Position numbers and translations under genes: made by a program. Source: Diphasiastrum complanatum (lineage: Eukaryota > Streptophyta > Lycopodiopsida > Lycopodiales > Lycopodiaceae). Taken from it: DNA of 64,000 nucleotides. A model generated the notes under the pieces. The model did not search any database. It had not been told where the DNA came from and was given only the letters and a program-made list of their open reading frames with translations. Every line of letters starts with the position of its first letter. Position 1 is the stretch's first letter. Shown piece by piece: positions 1 through 34,799 of the stretch. The stretch lies in NCBI GenBank assembly GCA_029204225.1, contig CM055092.1, positions 68,662,821 to 68,726,820 on the forward strand, read 5' to 3'.

Positions 1-402
1 GGATCTGAGATATCAGAGAAAATAACAAAAATCAGTCAAATCTGCCAGATTTGGTCAAAAAGAGGCAAAAAGTGTCATCAGAGCTCAGAACTTTTTACCC
101 TCTTTCAGGAAACCTTCACCGAGTTGCAAACACCTTCGGTTTTGTTTACAAAACCTTTAGTTTGAAGGGCGAAGATTAATTCCCAGCAGATTTCTAGAAA
201 CATCAAAAAAATTGTCAAAAAACACTCAAAATTATCAAAACCCTAAAAAATACAAAAAAAGAACCTTTTTCCGATTTATCGTGCTAAGATGTGATTCAGA
301 TCTATCTACTACCATGTCGGCGAAGAATAATACCAAAAAAAAAAAAGGGTTCAGAGATTTTTTATTAGTTTATCACCAGAGTTCTAGCTAGAATTTGCAT
401 TT
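1..402. other. AT-rich flank without a recognised gene
   Basis: This stretch lies downstream of the minus-strand open frame at 403-1782 and would hold its 3' untranslated region if that frame is a gene. It is A-rich on the plus strand, with a run of A near 340. I see no coding similarity, RNA gene or clear repeat. Confidence 0.4.
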
Positions 403-1782
403 TCAGAGTGTATTTTTCGCATCAACCACACCATCTTCAATGTATTTTTCTCTATTTGTTTTGCCAAAATACAATTGGCCCTCCAAGAGTTTTTTGCATG
501 CCTTCATACAAATTGGGTCAGGCAAGTACCGCAGCAATCTGAAAAATCTTACAGTGAGTGGAAAGGTCTTTTGACGTAGTGGTGCAAACACTGGCTCATC
601 ATATGGAAGAGATCCAGCCACATAACGCTTCATAATTTCCAAGTAGTTATTAAACGAGTCATCCAAACGCATCAAGATAATGGTATACTCCTCAAAGGTT
701 TGATACAAAGTCTTCAAGGGCAACCTTCCCTTCAATGTGCAAACGAGTTGACTGTCGAGAATGCTTGACAATCCTTGATAAAATTGGGCCATTCTTTTGT
801 TCGTCTCTTGATCCAGCTTCACTCCTTTGATGTATCGAGGCCTGTCCAACAAGATCCAGAGCTCTCGTGCATGCTCCATTATTTTAGCCAAGTTGCTCCT
901 TTTATGTTTGCTCTCAGGTTCATAATTCAACCTATTGGACTCCAATATGTAGCGGGGCATCCTTTTATATATACAAATATACACATGCACATATGCAAAT
1001 AGCCTATCGTATAATTGGCTATGAAGATTACCGGTTCTAACTGCGGTCAACACTATTTCATTACAGGCACAGCAAAAATGCTGACCATCAATAGGTTCAA
1101 AAGTACAATGAGATAAGAACCTATTTTTGCATAGCCCATTCAATATGGAACCTTCATTAGTGTTCGTCTCTTTTGGATACAACTCTAAATACAATTGCGA
1201 TGCTTCCACCATATCCACACATTTGAATTCACGGTACATCTTTAAAAATTTCTCTGGATTGTTGAACAAAACCTCAGGTTCATCTCCACTCTTGAAAGAA
1301 ATCGGCCGCACTATGACATTGATGGAAGTAGGTGCAGGCCCATTTGTCGTGCAAACTGATTGATACAACTGCTTAGCAAAAGAAAAATCAAGGGCACATT
1401 GGTTCGTAAAAAGTGAGGCTCGACAAATATTCTTTGACTCAATTCGATACATATGCTTGTCCCAAATGTAACCAACATCATCAGAGGAATATGCATCGAG
1501 ATTGACATCTATTTTCTCCTCAAACTCACCCAATGCATCATCATTATCGGAGGATGATACAATGTCATAGAGACCTCCAGATATTGTTCCAGTCAGATCA
1601 ACCCTTGGCTCTAGTGGACGTTTTCCAATCTGTCCAACCGACCTAGATGTCCTTCGACCAACAGGAATTTCGTCTTCTGGGTGGCATCGTTTCGATGTAA
1701 CTTTTCGTCGCGCTTGTTTTTTGCCTCCAGATAGAGTTGGAGCTAAGGATGGTGCCGGTTCTGTCTCAGAGAATAATACCAC
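403..1782 (-). CDS. Unrecognised protein, 459-codon open frame
   Basis: A long uninterrupted minus-strand frame that I do not recognise. The nominal first codon at 1782 is GTG. The frame is open back to a TGA at 1810-1812, and the first in-frame ATG is at 1452 (residue 111). Either the true start lies in an upstream exon or only about 349 residues are made. Residues 1-60 are basic and Pro/Ser-rich, residues 72-102 are acidic and Ser/Asp-rich, and the rest looks globular with many Leu, Tyr and Arg. A Cys-rich patch at about 226-240 (FCCAC with nearby Cys and His) could bind zinc. No transmembrane segment or retrotransposon motif is evident. 459 codons without a stop in AT-rich DNA is unlikely by chance, so it is probably a real or recently lost gene, or an unusual mobile-element or virus-derived ORF. 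The function is unknown. Confidence 0.5.
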   Translation of the reverse strand: MVLFSETEPAPSLAPTLSGGKKQARRKVTSKRCHPEDEIPVGRRTSRSVGQIGKRPLEPRVDLTGTISGGLYDIVSSSDNDDALGEFEEKIDVNLDAYSSDDVGYIWDKHMYRIESKNICRASLFTNQCALDFSFAKQLYQSVCTTNGPAPTSINVIVRPISFKSGDEPEVLFNNPEKFLKMYREFKCVDMVEASQLYLELYPKETNTNEGSILNGLCKNRFLSHCTFEPIDGQHFCCACNEIVLTAVRTGNLHSQLYDRLFAYVHVYICIYKRMPRYILESNRLNYEPESKHKRSNLAKIMEHARELWILLDRPRYIKGVKLDQETNKRMAQFYQGLSSILDSQLVCTLKGRLPLKTLYQTFEEYTIILMRLDDSFNNYLEIMKRYVAGSLPYDEPVFAPLRQKTFPLTVRFFRLLRYLPDPICMKACKKLLEGQLYFGKTNREKYIEDGVVDAKNTL

Positions 1783-1809
1783 TTTTGTTCCTCTCAGCTC
1801 GCTGACTAG

Positions 1810-2258
1810 TCAAATTCTATTCTAGCTAGTCTATGGTTTAGAAGTATTAATACCTATAGAATTTATAATCCCAATTATTCTACAATTAGCTGTGGAACAT
1901 ATAAAATCTAACAAAGTTATATGATATAAGATTCTTGTCAATATGAGCAATGTTAGCTAAGAAGAATAGGATGAAAGCTTGGCATGATCATAATTTACAC
2001 ACAAAGGACCTAGAAGTTTGAATGCTAAATAGACTTATCTAAATGACAGTTAGGTAGCAATTTAGCCAGGTCACAAGTGGCACTTAGCCAAAATAGTTGT
2101 AGATCTCAATTGGCACTTAGCCATATTCAATTAGGTTACATGGTAGTTACCTTCTAACAATGATTAGAGCAGGTACTTAGCAAAAGAAGTGTTAACATGT
2201 TCTGTTAATATTCAAAAGTTCAACTCCCTTCAATAGTTATCATTGTCGTTATTGATTA
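1810..2258. other. Intergenic, nothing recognised
   Basis: AT-rich DNA upstream of the 403-1782 frame. It contains two loose copies of a 'ggcacttagcca' motif near 2080 and 2115. No coding similarity was seen. It may contain an upstream exon or promoter of the minus-strand frame, but no convincing TATA box or splice donor could be chosen. Confidence 0.3.
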
Positions 2259-2633
2259 TTATCGATGTCGAATATGAGTATTAACATTTTCCATGTATTT
2301 CTGTAGATTGTGCAATAACACGAGTATAACTATAGAAACTGGATAACTGAATGGATGTAGATTAATAATCGGATTATAGGATAATAATCCGACAATTTGT
2401 AAATCACTTCCATAATCCTCAAACAATGTGGCAAGAATGTGTTGGTTGTACTCATCCTCTAAAGACCCACTCAAATTAGTGTCCTCAATTTCATATATAA
2501 CTTCAACACAAGGTGTTTTATGCAATTGTTCATCTTGCACAATAGAAGATAGTTCATTAGATTGTTTGGTATTGTCATCATCAATATGTATGCATCTAAG
2601 CCCACAACTAGAGCCTTGGCCTCTTTCTCTCAT
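2259..2633 (-). CDS. Small hypothetical ORF, 124 aa
   Basis: An ATG-initiated minus-strand frame of 124 codons that I do not recognise. The first 75 residues are hydrophilic and acidic (a stretch with IHIDDD, EVIYEIED and SLEDE). The last 40 include a hydrophobic segment (PVSIVILVLL). The change in character near residue 80 could mean that only the first part is an exon. It lies on the same strand as, and about 0.5 kb upstream of, the 459-codon frame, so it could be an upstream exon of that locus. Chance occurrence is also possible. Confidence 0.2.
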   Translation of the reverse strand: MRERGQGSSCGLRCIHIDDDNTKQSNELSSIVQDEQLHKTPCVEVIYEIEDTNLSGSLEDEYNQHILATLFEDYGSDLQIVGLLSYNPIINLHPFSYPVSIVILVLLHNLQKYMENVNTHIRHR

Positions 2634-3239
2634 TGCATGCTAAAACATAAGATTCATTTTTGAAGCACGGGCAAGAAATAATTTTTCACTTTTGTGGGCA
2701 AAAAAATATGAGATGGGTGAGCATAAGCTACAACAAAGCCCCATTGAAATTTAGGAAGTTGTTAATTAAACCGCCATGGCTATGTTAGCAATGATATATT
2801 TTACGTCGAGATTTGAGTTCTTTAGTCTAATTTAGAATGAGGATCACAACTTAGCATTACTGTTCTAGAGAAATTTCTAGTGATATTTTTTACTACATAT
2901 CAAATGCAATTGGGCAAAGCAACCAACTTATTAACAAAGTTTTTTCGCAGTTGCGAGTTTTGCAGTACCTGCCATTTTATTGCACGTACCATTGATCAAG
3001 ATGGGGGCAATAATTTTGAACTAATATCATTTTTTATTCTTGTTTGCAATAGTAGTTTTATTCCAACTCATTAACAAAAAAAATCTAGCTGTTGCATGTT
3101 ACAATAAACACTACTACTTAAAAATGTTTATGCAAAGAAGTGGTTGTACTTAACGAATGATGCCAAAGTAATGATCTAGTTTGAATTTTTGTGTCCATTC
3201 ACATTAACTATTCAAAAAATATAATATAGCCATCCAAAA
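2634..3239. other. Intergenic, nothing recognised
   Basis: AT-rich sequence without recognisable coding similarity, RNA gene or transposon domain. It leads into the palindromic repeat cluster that starts at about 3243. Confidence 0.3.
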
Positions 3240-3242
3240 TAG

Positions 3243-4256
3243 GAGGTGGAATCACCCATATGTCGATAGATGGGTTGTTCAACCTCTTGTTTTGGGTTAG
3301 GTTGGCAGTTTGTTTATACTAATTCTACTTTAAAAATCCTAAAAAGGAGAGTGAAATTTGCCTACAAATGAATAATTTCACTCTTTGTTTTGGGTTAGGT
3401 TAGTAGCTTTTTTGAGCCATCAAGACTGGTTGCAAGTGCATGTCCTATTTATAGTTTTGCAAAAATAGCCACGTGGACACATTCTTGAAATCCCAAAACA
3501 AGGGGTGAAATTACGTATCCGTCGACAAATGGGTGATTCCACTTTTTTTTTTATTTTAGAGGCATCTTTTTTGTATTGATTCTATTTTTGAAAATCCAAA
3601 AAAGGAGGTGGGATCACCCATCTATTCCCTATTTTAAAATTTTAAAAATATTTCCACATGGCTCTTTTTGTGAATCTATAGTGATTCATGTCAATGCAAG
3701 CATTTGCCACACCAAAACAAGGGATGGAATTACCATTTGTCGACATATGGGTGATTCCACTATGTTTTATTCATTTATTTTAAAAATAGCTTCTTTGTAC
3801 TAATTATACTTTCAAAAATCCCAAAAGATCAAAGTACAAGCAAGAATGTGCTATTGAAAAGCTAAATGTCAATAAAACTATAAGAACGAATTGATAAAAG
3901 AAAATTTGTATACAATTAGCTTATGCGATCTTCATGAAGTTTGTTGCAAAAATTCAGACCTAGCTACGCATCGATGTTGTTTTGACCTTTCCACACATAT
4001 TCAATTAACTTGCCATTAAAAATAAAATAAAATTTGACTTGATTGAGCACAATGTGAATTGTGTTATTGAGAAGTTGGTGGTTCAGTAGAGAGAAAAATC
4101 CATGACAAATTTGTAAAAATGAAAGGTTAGAAAATTGATCATGGATGAAGGTCAAATTCTTCACATAATCACCCATTTATAGTAAATTAGCACAAACAAA
4201 CTGCTTTTAAATTCCAAAAAATGAGGTGGAATCACCCATCTGCCAACAAACGGATG
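3243..4256. repeat. Cluster of palindromic repeats (GGTGGAATCACCCAT family)
   Basis: About six diverged copies of an inverted-repeat module occur near 3243, 3350, 3507, 3605, 3722 and 4210. Arms of the type GGTGGAATCACCCAT and ATGGGTGATTCCAC flank a centre resembling TGTCGACA. The copies at 3507-3543 and 3722-3760 keep both arms; others keep one arm or are degenerate. The spacers share 'ccaaaacaagg' or 'ttgttttgggttagg' and 'aaaaatcc(c/t)aaaa'. This suggests a small foldback or MITE-like module that amplified locally. No coding content was seen. Confidence 0.6.
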
Positions 4257-4525
4257 ATTTCGTTTATTTATTTATTTATTTTAGAAGCATACATACTCTC
4301 AAAAATCTCAAAATATCAGATTGCAAGCAAGAATGTTCTATTGAAAAGCTAAATTTCAGTAGAGCTATAAGCATGAATTGACCAAAAAAATCTTGAAAAA
4401 GATGATCTTAAATGTGATCTTCTAACATTGAATTAGAGCATTAGTATTTTCATGAGATTTGCATCAGACCTAGTTACACGTCGATGCAGTTTTGAACTTT
4501 TTACACGTCTGATTAACTTGACTAT
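3820..4525 (+). repeat. Diverged tandem duplication, about 200 bp, offset about 490-510 bp
   Basis: The segment about 3820-4014 and the segment about 4308-4525 align along most of their length. Both contain 'caagcaagaatgt(g/t)ctattg' followed by 'aaaagctaaat', and later 'cagacctag(c/t)tac' and 'tcgatg(t/c)(t/a)gttttga'. They differ by substitutions and a small indel, so the duplication is old. The palindromic module at 4210 lies between them. Confidence 0.6.
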
Positions 4526-4605
4526 ATGAAAGTGGCAAGGTTCTATAGAAAAACTATGATTAATATTCAATATCTCCTTCATGCTTAATAATCTGACAAA
4601 AGGAA

Positions 4606-5075
4606 TTGTTAATAAAAAGAAAAAGAGGAATCAACCTAGTCCGGAACGAGGAATTGAATCAATGTTTTGAGAAACTTAAAACTATTATTGTTTCAGCTCC
4701 CGTGTTACAAATTGCAAATCCAGATTTACCTTACGTCGTGAGAACGGACACAAGTGATGTTGCAGTTGGAGCGGTTCTATTACAAATGAATAGGCCACTA
4801 GCGTTTGAGAGCAAAAAAATCACTGGTCCTCAGTTGCGTTATACTACGCATGAAAAGGAATTGTTTGCTATAATCCATGCACTTAAAACATGGAGACACT
4901 ACTTGTATGGTAGGTAGTTTGTAGTGTATACAAATCACCAGCCTCTTAAGTATTTTTGTAATCAACATGATCTTCGGGGAAAAAAGCTCGATGGGCTGAA
5001 TTGATGCAAGAATTCGATCATGAAATCCGTTACATAAGAAAGCTCTAATCAAGTTGTAGATGCTCTTAGTCGGAT
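4606..5075 (+). pseudogene. Ty3/gypsy RT-RNase H remnant
   Basis: The translation from 4606 gives the end of reverse transcriptase and the RNase H domain of a Ty3/gypsy polyprotein. Recognisable pieces are VVRTDTSDVAVGAVLLQ (normally DASD), PLAFESKKI, THEKELFAIIHALKTWRHYL and then YTNHQPLKYF. A stop interrupts the frame at 4915-4917. After a shift the similarity continues with ARWAELMQEFDHEIRYI and VVDALSRI. The rest of pol, gag and both LTRs are absent or not recognisable. It is a dead fragment just downstream of gene A's 3' end. Confidence 0.85.
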
Positions 5076-6093
5076 CGGTGAACTGAACGAGTTGTCATTC
5101 ACCCAGATTTCTACGGATCTATATCTTTCGCTGAGAGAAACATATGAATCAGATTCCCATAAGAAAGAGTCACAATGATTTTTTAATAAATTTTCCGCTT
5201 CTATAAAGGCCTATTTTCACAGCCTATGTAATCACCTCATGAAAAACGTTTGTATTTGGAGGAGCAATTAAATGCCATAAAAGTGAATTATAAAAAACAA
5301 ATTTAATCAATTGAGTCTTAACATAGAAAAAAGTTACTATTGTAAGGTTCCTTGAACTTGTCTATATTTAGACACTGTTATATTTATGATATTTTTTACA
5401 AATACTTTTATGTAAGGGAATGGCACCTCTAAACTTAACCCTTACAATATTTTGCAATATTTCCTGTTATTCGTATGATATAAGGTTGTTCATGATATGG
5501 GGACTTGGTCCAAGGGCCTTATGCTCTAGGAGAAACATAATTTTTCTTTTTCTATTTGAAGGAAAATGGATTTTCTTTTGCTGCCATAATATGCATGTGC
5601 CATGTTGTTCGGTGACTCTTTATAGGGCAGGATGCCATATGCCTTGCTCATTCCATTGCATAAAGGATAGTGCCTGCTTTTTCACATGAGCCTTATGGAG
5701 TCTAATCTACATTTGAAAAACATAATCAACTATTTCAAAACTGAGCTTTCATTATGAAGCAGAATTTGCACGTGCAAAACATAATCACCGTTGAAAACAG
5801 TGGGTCTCCGGAGCATTCTGCTTTTTAAGCACTCTAAAATATGGGCATAAAATGCAGCCACTATTCTTTACTTGCCAATCATTACTTGGCTGTAGTTGTG
5901 GTAGGAAGGCTCCCAAAAAAATTCAGCTAAATTTCCATGCAAATTGTGCTTTTATGGGGGTAGAAAGAAAAAGTGAGCTGATATTATTATGTGAATATTT
6001 GAAGGTCACAAACTTTTTTCAAATCTAATTTTCTGATGTGAAGTGCTTTCGCTTGGTGCAGCGCAGAGCAGAGCAGAGCAGAGGTATTTGCGA
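5076..6093. other. 3' flank of gene A
   Basis: This holds the presumed 3' untranslated region and terminator of gene A, which runs leftward and stops at 6094. A short (GAGCA)n-type tract lies at 6061-6083, directly beyond the stop codon. ORFs seen here, such as one at 5420-5689, show no family similarity. No other feature is evident. Confidence 0.4.
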
Positions 6094-30543
<24,450 letters not shown>

Positions 30544-30687
30544 ATTGATCAGAGCACTCTCTCCAAGGGAGTCAAACTGCAAGAGAATACTGTGGAGGAA
30601 ATGAGAAATGGGTAGTGTCAACTAGTTGCTTTGCTCCCACCTTGCTGCTGCTTTCAATTGAATATCGCTCTCATCTCTTGTTATGGA

Positions 30688-30695
30688 ATTATATA
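30688..30695 (-). promoter_or_regulatory. Candidate TATA box of gene A
   Basis: TATATAAT on the minus strand, about 145 bp upstream of the ATG at 30543. With usual plant spacing, transcription would start near 30660 and give a 5' leader of about 115 nt. No ATG lies between that point and the proposed start. This is inferred from sequence alone. Confidence 0.4.
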
Positions 30696-30719
30696 TCACC
30701 ATGTACTTTAAATTCAACA

Positions 30720-31685
30720 AAAAATGTAGATTTCTTCAAGAATAGAAAGTGATTAATGCAACTCTCATTTGTAACATGCGTTCACTACAAATAATAAGTG
30801 TGGATCATCCTAGAAAATGACACCTCTCATTTGTAATTTTTTTGTAAGATGCCTGCACTATAATTAGTAAGTGTGGATGTGGATCATAGAAAGCGACAAC
30901 ATTTGTAAGGTGCATTTACTAGCAATAATAAATGTGGATTTCTTGAACTTTATTAAAAACGATAATAGTAAAATGTACTTTTGGCAATTTTCTAGTAGCA
31001 TTTTACATGGGGAAAGTCGAGAGGGAAGGTCCTACCTCGGGCTTCCCCCCTTGTGAGGTGCCCGAGGAAAGGTCCCCTACCTTAGGCCTCCTAAGGCATC
31101 CGAGGGCGGCAAGGAACGCCCTTACATGGGAGCCTTTCCCTATACATAAAAACATTGTTAGAAAATGTTCTTTGTTTTTTCAAATGGCACAATTATGCTT
31201 GTCTCTAGCTGGAAGGCATTTCAAAAGGGGGAAGGCCCACGTTCATGGCCCTCCCCTATACATAATTGGGTTGTCTCAACTCTCTTAAAATGCTTTAATT
31301 CTATAAAGTCAAGCAACTAGGAATTGCACAACCCTTGTGCTTGAAACGTAAATTTTTAACATAAACTTCTTGCGACGTCAAATTTTAAAGTTTTTCTCTA
31401 AAAAATACATATAGTCACTTTTATATAAATTTGAACGTAACTTTGAAATTTACATATCACATGGGAGTTAAATTAAAAAAAACTCGTTAATCTAAAAGGT
31501 GGGTGTGCACTTCAAATTCTAGCCTTGTCATAGCTCATTGTTGCTCGACCTTCTAACGTTTAGTTGTAGATTCTTGGAGACACATCTCAAATATAAACAT
31601 CCAAAAACTTTAAAGTCTAATCTGGACAAGAATATATGCATGTATATATTTTGGACCCACGTTGTTAAATCAGCATGTATGGAAA
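30720..31685. other. Upstream region of gene A, with a GC-richer patch
   Basis: Mostly AT-rich. Around 30780-30930 a loosely repeated unit recurs ('gcactataattagtaagtgtggat'-like phrases with shared 'aataa(t)aa(g/a)tgtgga'). At 31010-31260 there is a GC-richer patch containing 'cctcgggc', 'cccgagg' and 'aggcctcct' inverted motifs. No gene is recognised. Regulatory elements of gene A may lie here, but none can be assigned. Confidence 0.35.
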
Positions 31686-31770
31686 TATAAGCATAAGATA
31701 ATAGGCACAAGGCAACACCTTAGGGCTTTCTTGTTGCCTACTCTCAACCCAAGTTTCAAGTCGTTAACAC

Positions 31771-32747
31771 TAGAGTTGTTTTCAGCACATTTTTGTGCGC
31801 GTGCGCACAAAAGTGCACATAAAACCCTTGGTCACTTGATGAGACATAACATGTCATCAAATGATTGAAATCTCAATCTTTCAATTGTACGTGAAACTAG
31901 ACTTGACTCGTCATTGTGTTATTGGAAGATTTTTTCTCTCAATTGATGGCAATCTGCCTCCAAAAAACTTCAATTTTTAGCAGTTTTCAGCACTTCACAT
32001 GGGCAACTTTAGGTGCACGTATGTATCTCTATAGGACTCCAAATTTGATTTTTTTTTATAGACATGTTTCTATGGTCATAAAGGATTTTTGAAAGTAGAC
32101 AGCCAAAAAAAAGGTTGTAAAAAGCACCTACAAAAGAGCTGAACTTTCTAGCACCCTTCAATAATTTTCAATACTTTTTAGCACTTGACATAGGTAGCTT
32201 TAGATGCACATATCTATCTCTATATAACTCCAAATCGAAAAAAAATTGAGAGACACATTTCTATGGTCATATAATACTTTTTAAACTAGACAAACCAAAA
32301 ATAATACTGTCAAAATCATGGTATTACACACTCATATATGGTATTTCCAGTTTTGGCTATTTTTATCAACACTTAAAAGGGTAACTTTGAATGCACGTAT
32401 CTATCTCTATAGATCTCCAAATTCAATTTTTTTTTATAGGCATGTTTCTATAATCATATAGGATTTTTAAGAGTAGACGAGCTAAAAATTGAATGTAAAA
32501 TTCACGACAATGTAGTCCCATATATGAAAATATCGAAGTTTCATCAGTACCCCCAAGTGTTTGACATATCATATCTTACATATAAGTTACTCAAAATGAA
32601 GGTCTCAAATTTTTTAATCGGTCAATGTATATATGAAGAACACACATGTGAAAGAATTGATGTGATTCATCATAGTTTATGAGATATGATTTTTTGAATA
32701 AGTGCTTGAAATGCACACTTTTGTGTGCATTTTGAAATGACTCTATT
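31771..32747. mobile_element. hAT-like non-autonomous DNA transposon, about 977 bp
   Basis: The 8-bp sequence GTTAACAC flanks the segment at 31763-31770 and 32748-32755, and removing it restores a tandem-repeat unit. The ends are imperfect inverted repeats: TAGAGTTGTTTTC at the left, and the complement of TAGAGTCATTTCA at the right, two bases in from the duplication. An 8-bp duplication and TAGAG-type ends are typical of the hAT superfamily. No transposase is encoded. A palindrome lies near 31790-31815. Confidence 0.75.
31965..32490. repeat. Three tandem copies of an about 190-bp unit inside the hAT-like element
   Basis: Units begin near 31965, 32160 and 32345. Each has 'agc(a)' then 'act(t)' and an 'aac(t)ttaggtgcacgtat'-like phrase, 'tatctctata', 'ctccaaat', a T- or A-rich run, 'catgtttctat', and 'cata(t)a(g)gatttttga' in the same order. 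Copies are diverged by substitutions and small indels. Confidence 0.65.
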
Positions 32748-33660
32748 GTTAACACATAAAAGATTGCAAAGGGCTGGGATGTTCTAGGGCCCAAGGGACT
32801 TGGATTCTAACAACATGGAAAGACCCAGGGGCATAGGTATTAGATTTATACAACCTGGAAAGTCCCAAAGGCCAGGGTGCAACACCCCTTAAGCCCTTAA
32901 GCATAATATAATATGCACAAGGTGGCACCTCAGGGCTTTCTTGTTGCCTACTCTCAACGCAAGTTTCAAGTCGTTAAAACATGAAAGATCTCCAAGGACT
33001 GGGATGTTCTAGGGACCAAGGGACTTGGGTTCTAGCAACATGGAAAGACTCAAGGGCATAGGTATCGGATTCTTACAATGTGGAAAGACCCAAAGGATAG
33101 GGTGCAATCCTTAAACCCATGTTGGCCCAAGGGCTAAGGGTCCAAGTAAAGCCCTTGGGTCTTTGAATGTGAAAAGTCTCAAGGGTTTGAAATTTTAAAC
33201 ATTGATAGCCCAAGGGTTAAGACTTTCCACAATGTAAAATTTGTGAGAACCTCTAATCATATTAGAAGTGTTCCAAATTCTAAAATGACCCTTTCAAAAT
33301 TTCTTTTGATTTTTGTTATTTGATTTCAACTACCACTTCGGTCATTCAAAATACATATATTTGAAATGTATGTAACATAGCTTTTCAAAATCAGGAAATA
33401 AAAATCTATTATAAATAATTTTAAAATTGTCGTTGGGCAACATGAAAATGAACCATTAGATGGTTTGGCCAACCCAATCTGCAGAAAAGTACATACTTTA
33501 GGTTTAAAAAGTCAAACTACATGTTAAGATCTTGAAAAATAGTAACTATTTTAGTTAAGCTCATGGAATTGTATTTATTACAGTAACCATATGATGTTAC
33601 TATGATTGTCTCATATGGTTGAAGGTGATTAGGGCAGAAGAACTAGTTTGGGATGCATAG

Positions 33661-34794
33661 TTGGGAGATTTTGATGCTCAACACATAGTGATCGCAATGA
33701 GAATGAGAGCAAGATCCAAAATTGAACCTATCATTCTTCACATGAAAAAGATGAAGCTGGTACATGTATCTCATGTAATGCCCCACATCCTCCTTGATGA
33801 TGGCACACACCATACATATAAGTGGATCCTAAAAAACAAGAAGTTCAGTTGACTCTCGATACTTCTTTATTTCAGATATCCACCATTTGATTCGTCAAAG
33901 CTTGTGTGAGGGAAAAATGTCAATGTATGGGGCTCAAGATGAAAAGATGCTTACAAAGTACAAGGCTCTAAAAAATACAAAAAAAATAAAGTTCTAGAAT
34001 TTCAAGGCTTTGGTAGGACCCGTAAACTAGTGGATATGAATCTAAATCTGTTTATGGGTTTCAAATATTTACTTTTTTCAATAGTGTATCACATTCATGT
34101 TTGTGTAAACTATTGGATTTTAATCTAGATCTTTTTGTGAGTTTCAAATATTCACTTTTTTTCCTAATATATCAAATTCATGTTTGCATCTCACCCTCAC
34201 ACCTAAAATCATAGTGGGTGCATAACAAGAAGGGGGCATCACCAGACACAACAAGCCACACATATACCTGATTTTTCAATAGTGTATCACGTTCATGTTT
34301 GTGTCTCACCCTCGCACCTAGAATTGTAGGGGTGCATGATGGGAAGGGGGGCATCACCATGCATTACATTGTCAAAATTTGATATTTGGAGTTGAATGTC
34401 ATGCAATATTTGCTCTTTCAATATCATTTGGTTTTGGATTTGATTATTCAATTTGGATGGAACATTATTCTAGAATATTCTTTCTAAGTGAATTAAGTGA
34501 AAGGCTTAATGTGTATTCTTGCCAACAAAAATGATTTATCAGATAAAGGACTTGTATAATCTTCATCTACATTTTGGAGGCACTGGAGTGTTAATATCTC
34601 ACATGATTTCCCATATGCTCTCTAATAATGGCACACACCATATAGATAAGTGGAGTCTAAGGAATAAGAAGCTCAATTGGCTCTTGATATTTCTTTATTT
34701 CAGACATCATCGTCTGATTCTAAAATGTCTATGTAGGGAGAGAATGTCAATGTATGGGGCTCAAGATGAGAAGATGCTTACGAAGTAATGCATA
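33661..34794 (+). repeat. Diverged duplication of an unidentified segment (33661-33965 and 34515-34790)
   Basis: Two segments about 850 bp apart share 'tgatggcacacaccatac/ag' near 33798 and 34626, 'cttctttatttcag', and a well-kept 'atgtcaatgtatggggct' with 'caagatga(a/g)aagatgctta'. Both can be read as KMSMYGAQDEKMLTK-like (plus strand), which hints at an old coding origin that I do not recognise. Between them, 34060-34370 carries its own duplication ('tcatgtttg(c/t)(a/g)tctcaccctc(a/g)cacct'). Confidence 0.6.
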
Positions 34795-34799
34795 GCCCA

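Larger units (their letters stand above)
31690..33120. repeat. Two-unit tandem repeat, about 235 bp unit, interrupted by a hAT-like element
   Basis: Unit 1 is 31690-31770 joined to about 32756-32905. Unit 2 is about 32906-33120. Both contain 'ttgttgcctactctcaac', 'caagtttcaagtcgttaa', 'gggatgttctagg', 'caagggacttgg' and 'ggaaag' phrases in the same order. Unit 1 is split after GTTAACAC by the insertion at 31771-32747. Confidence 0.75.

Noticed and set aside
3243-4256. CRISPR-like array of palindromic repeats
   Set aside because: Repeats are diverged, unequally spaced and in plant nuclear DNA, and there are no cas genes. They fit a small foldback repeat family.
30544-30621. Extended N-terminus of gene A (26 more residues)
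   Set aside because: The upstream frame has only a TTG codon as a start. The first in-frame ATG is at 30543.
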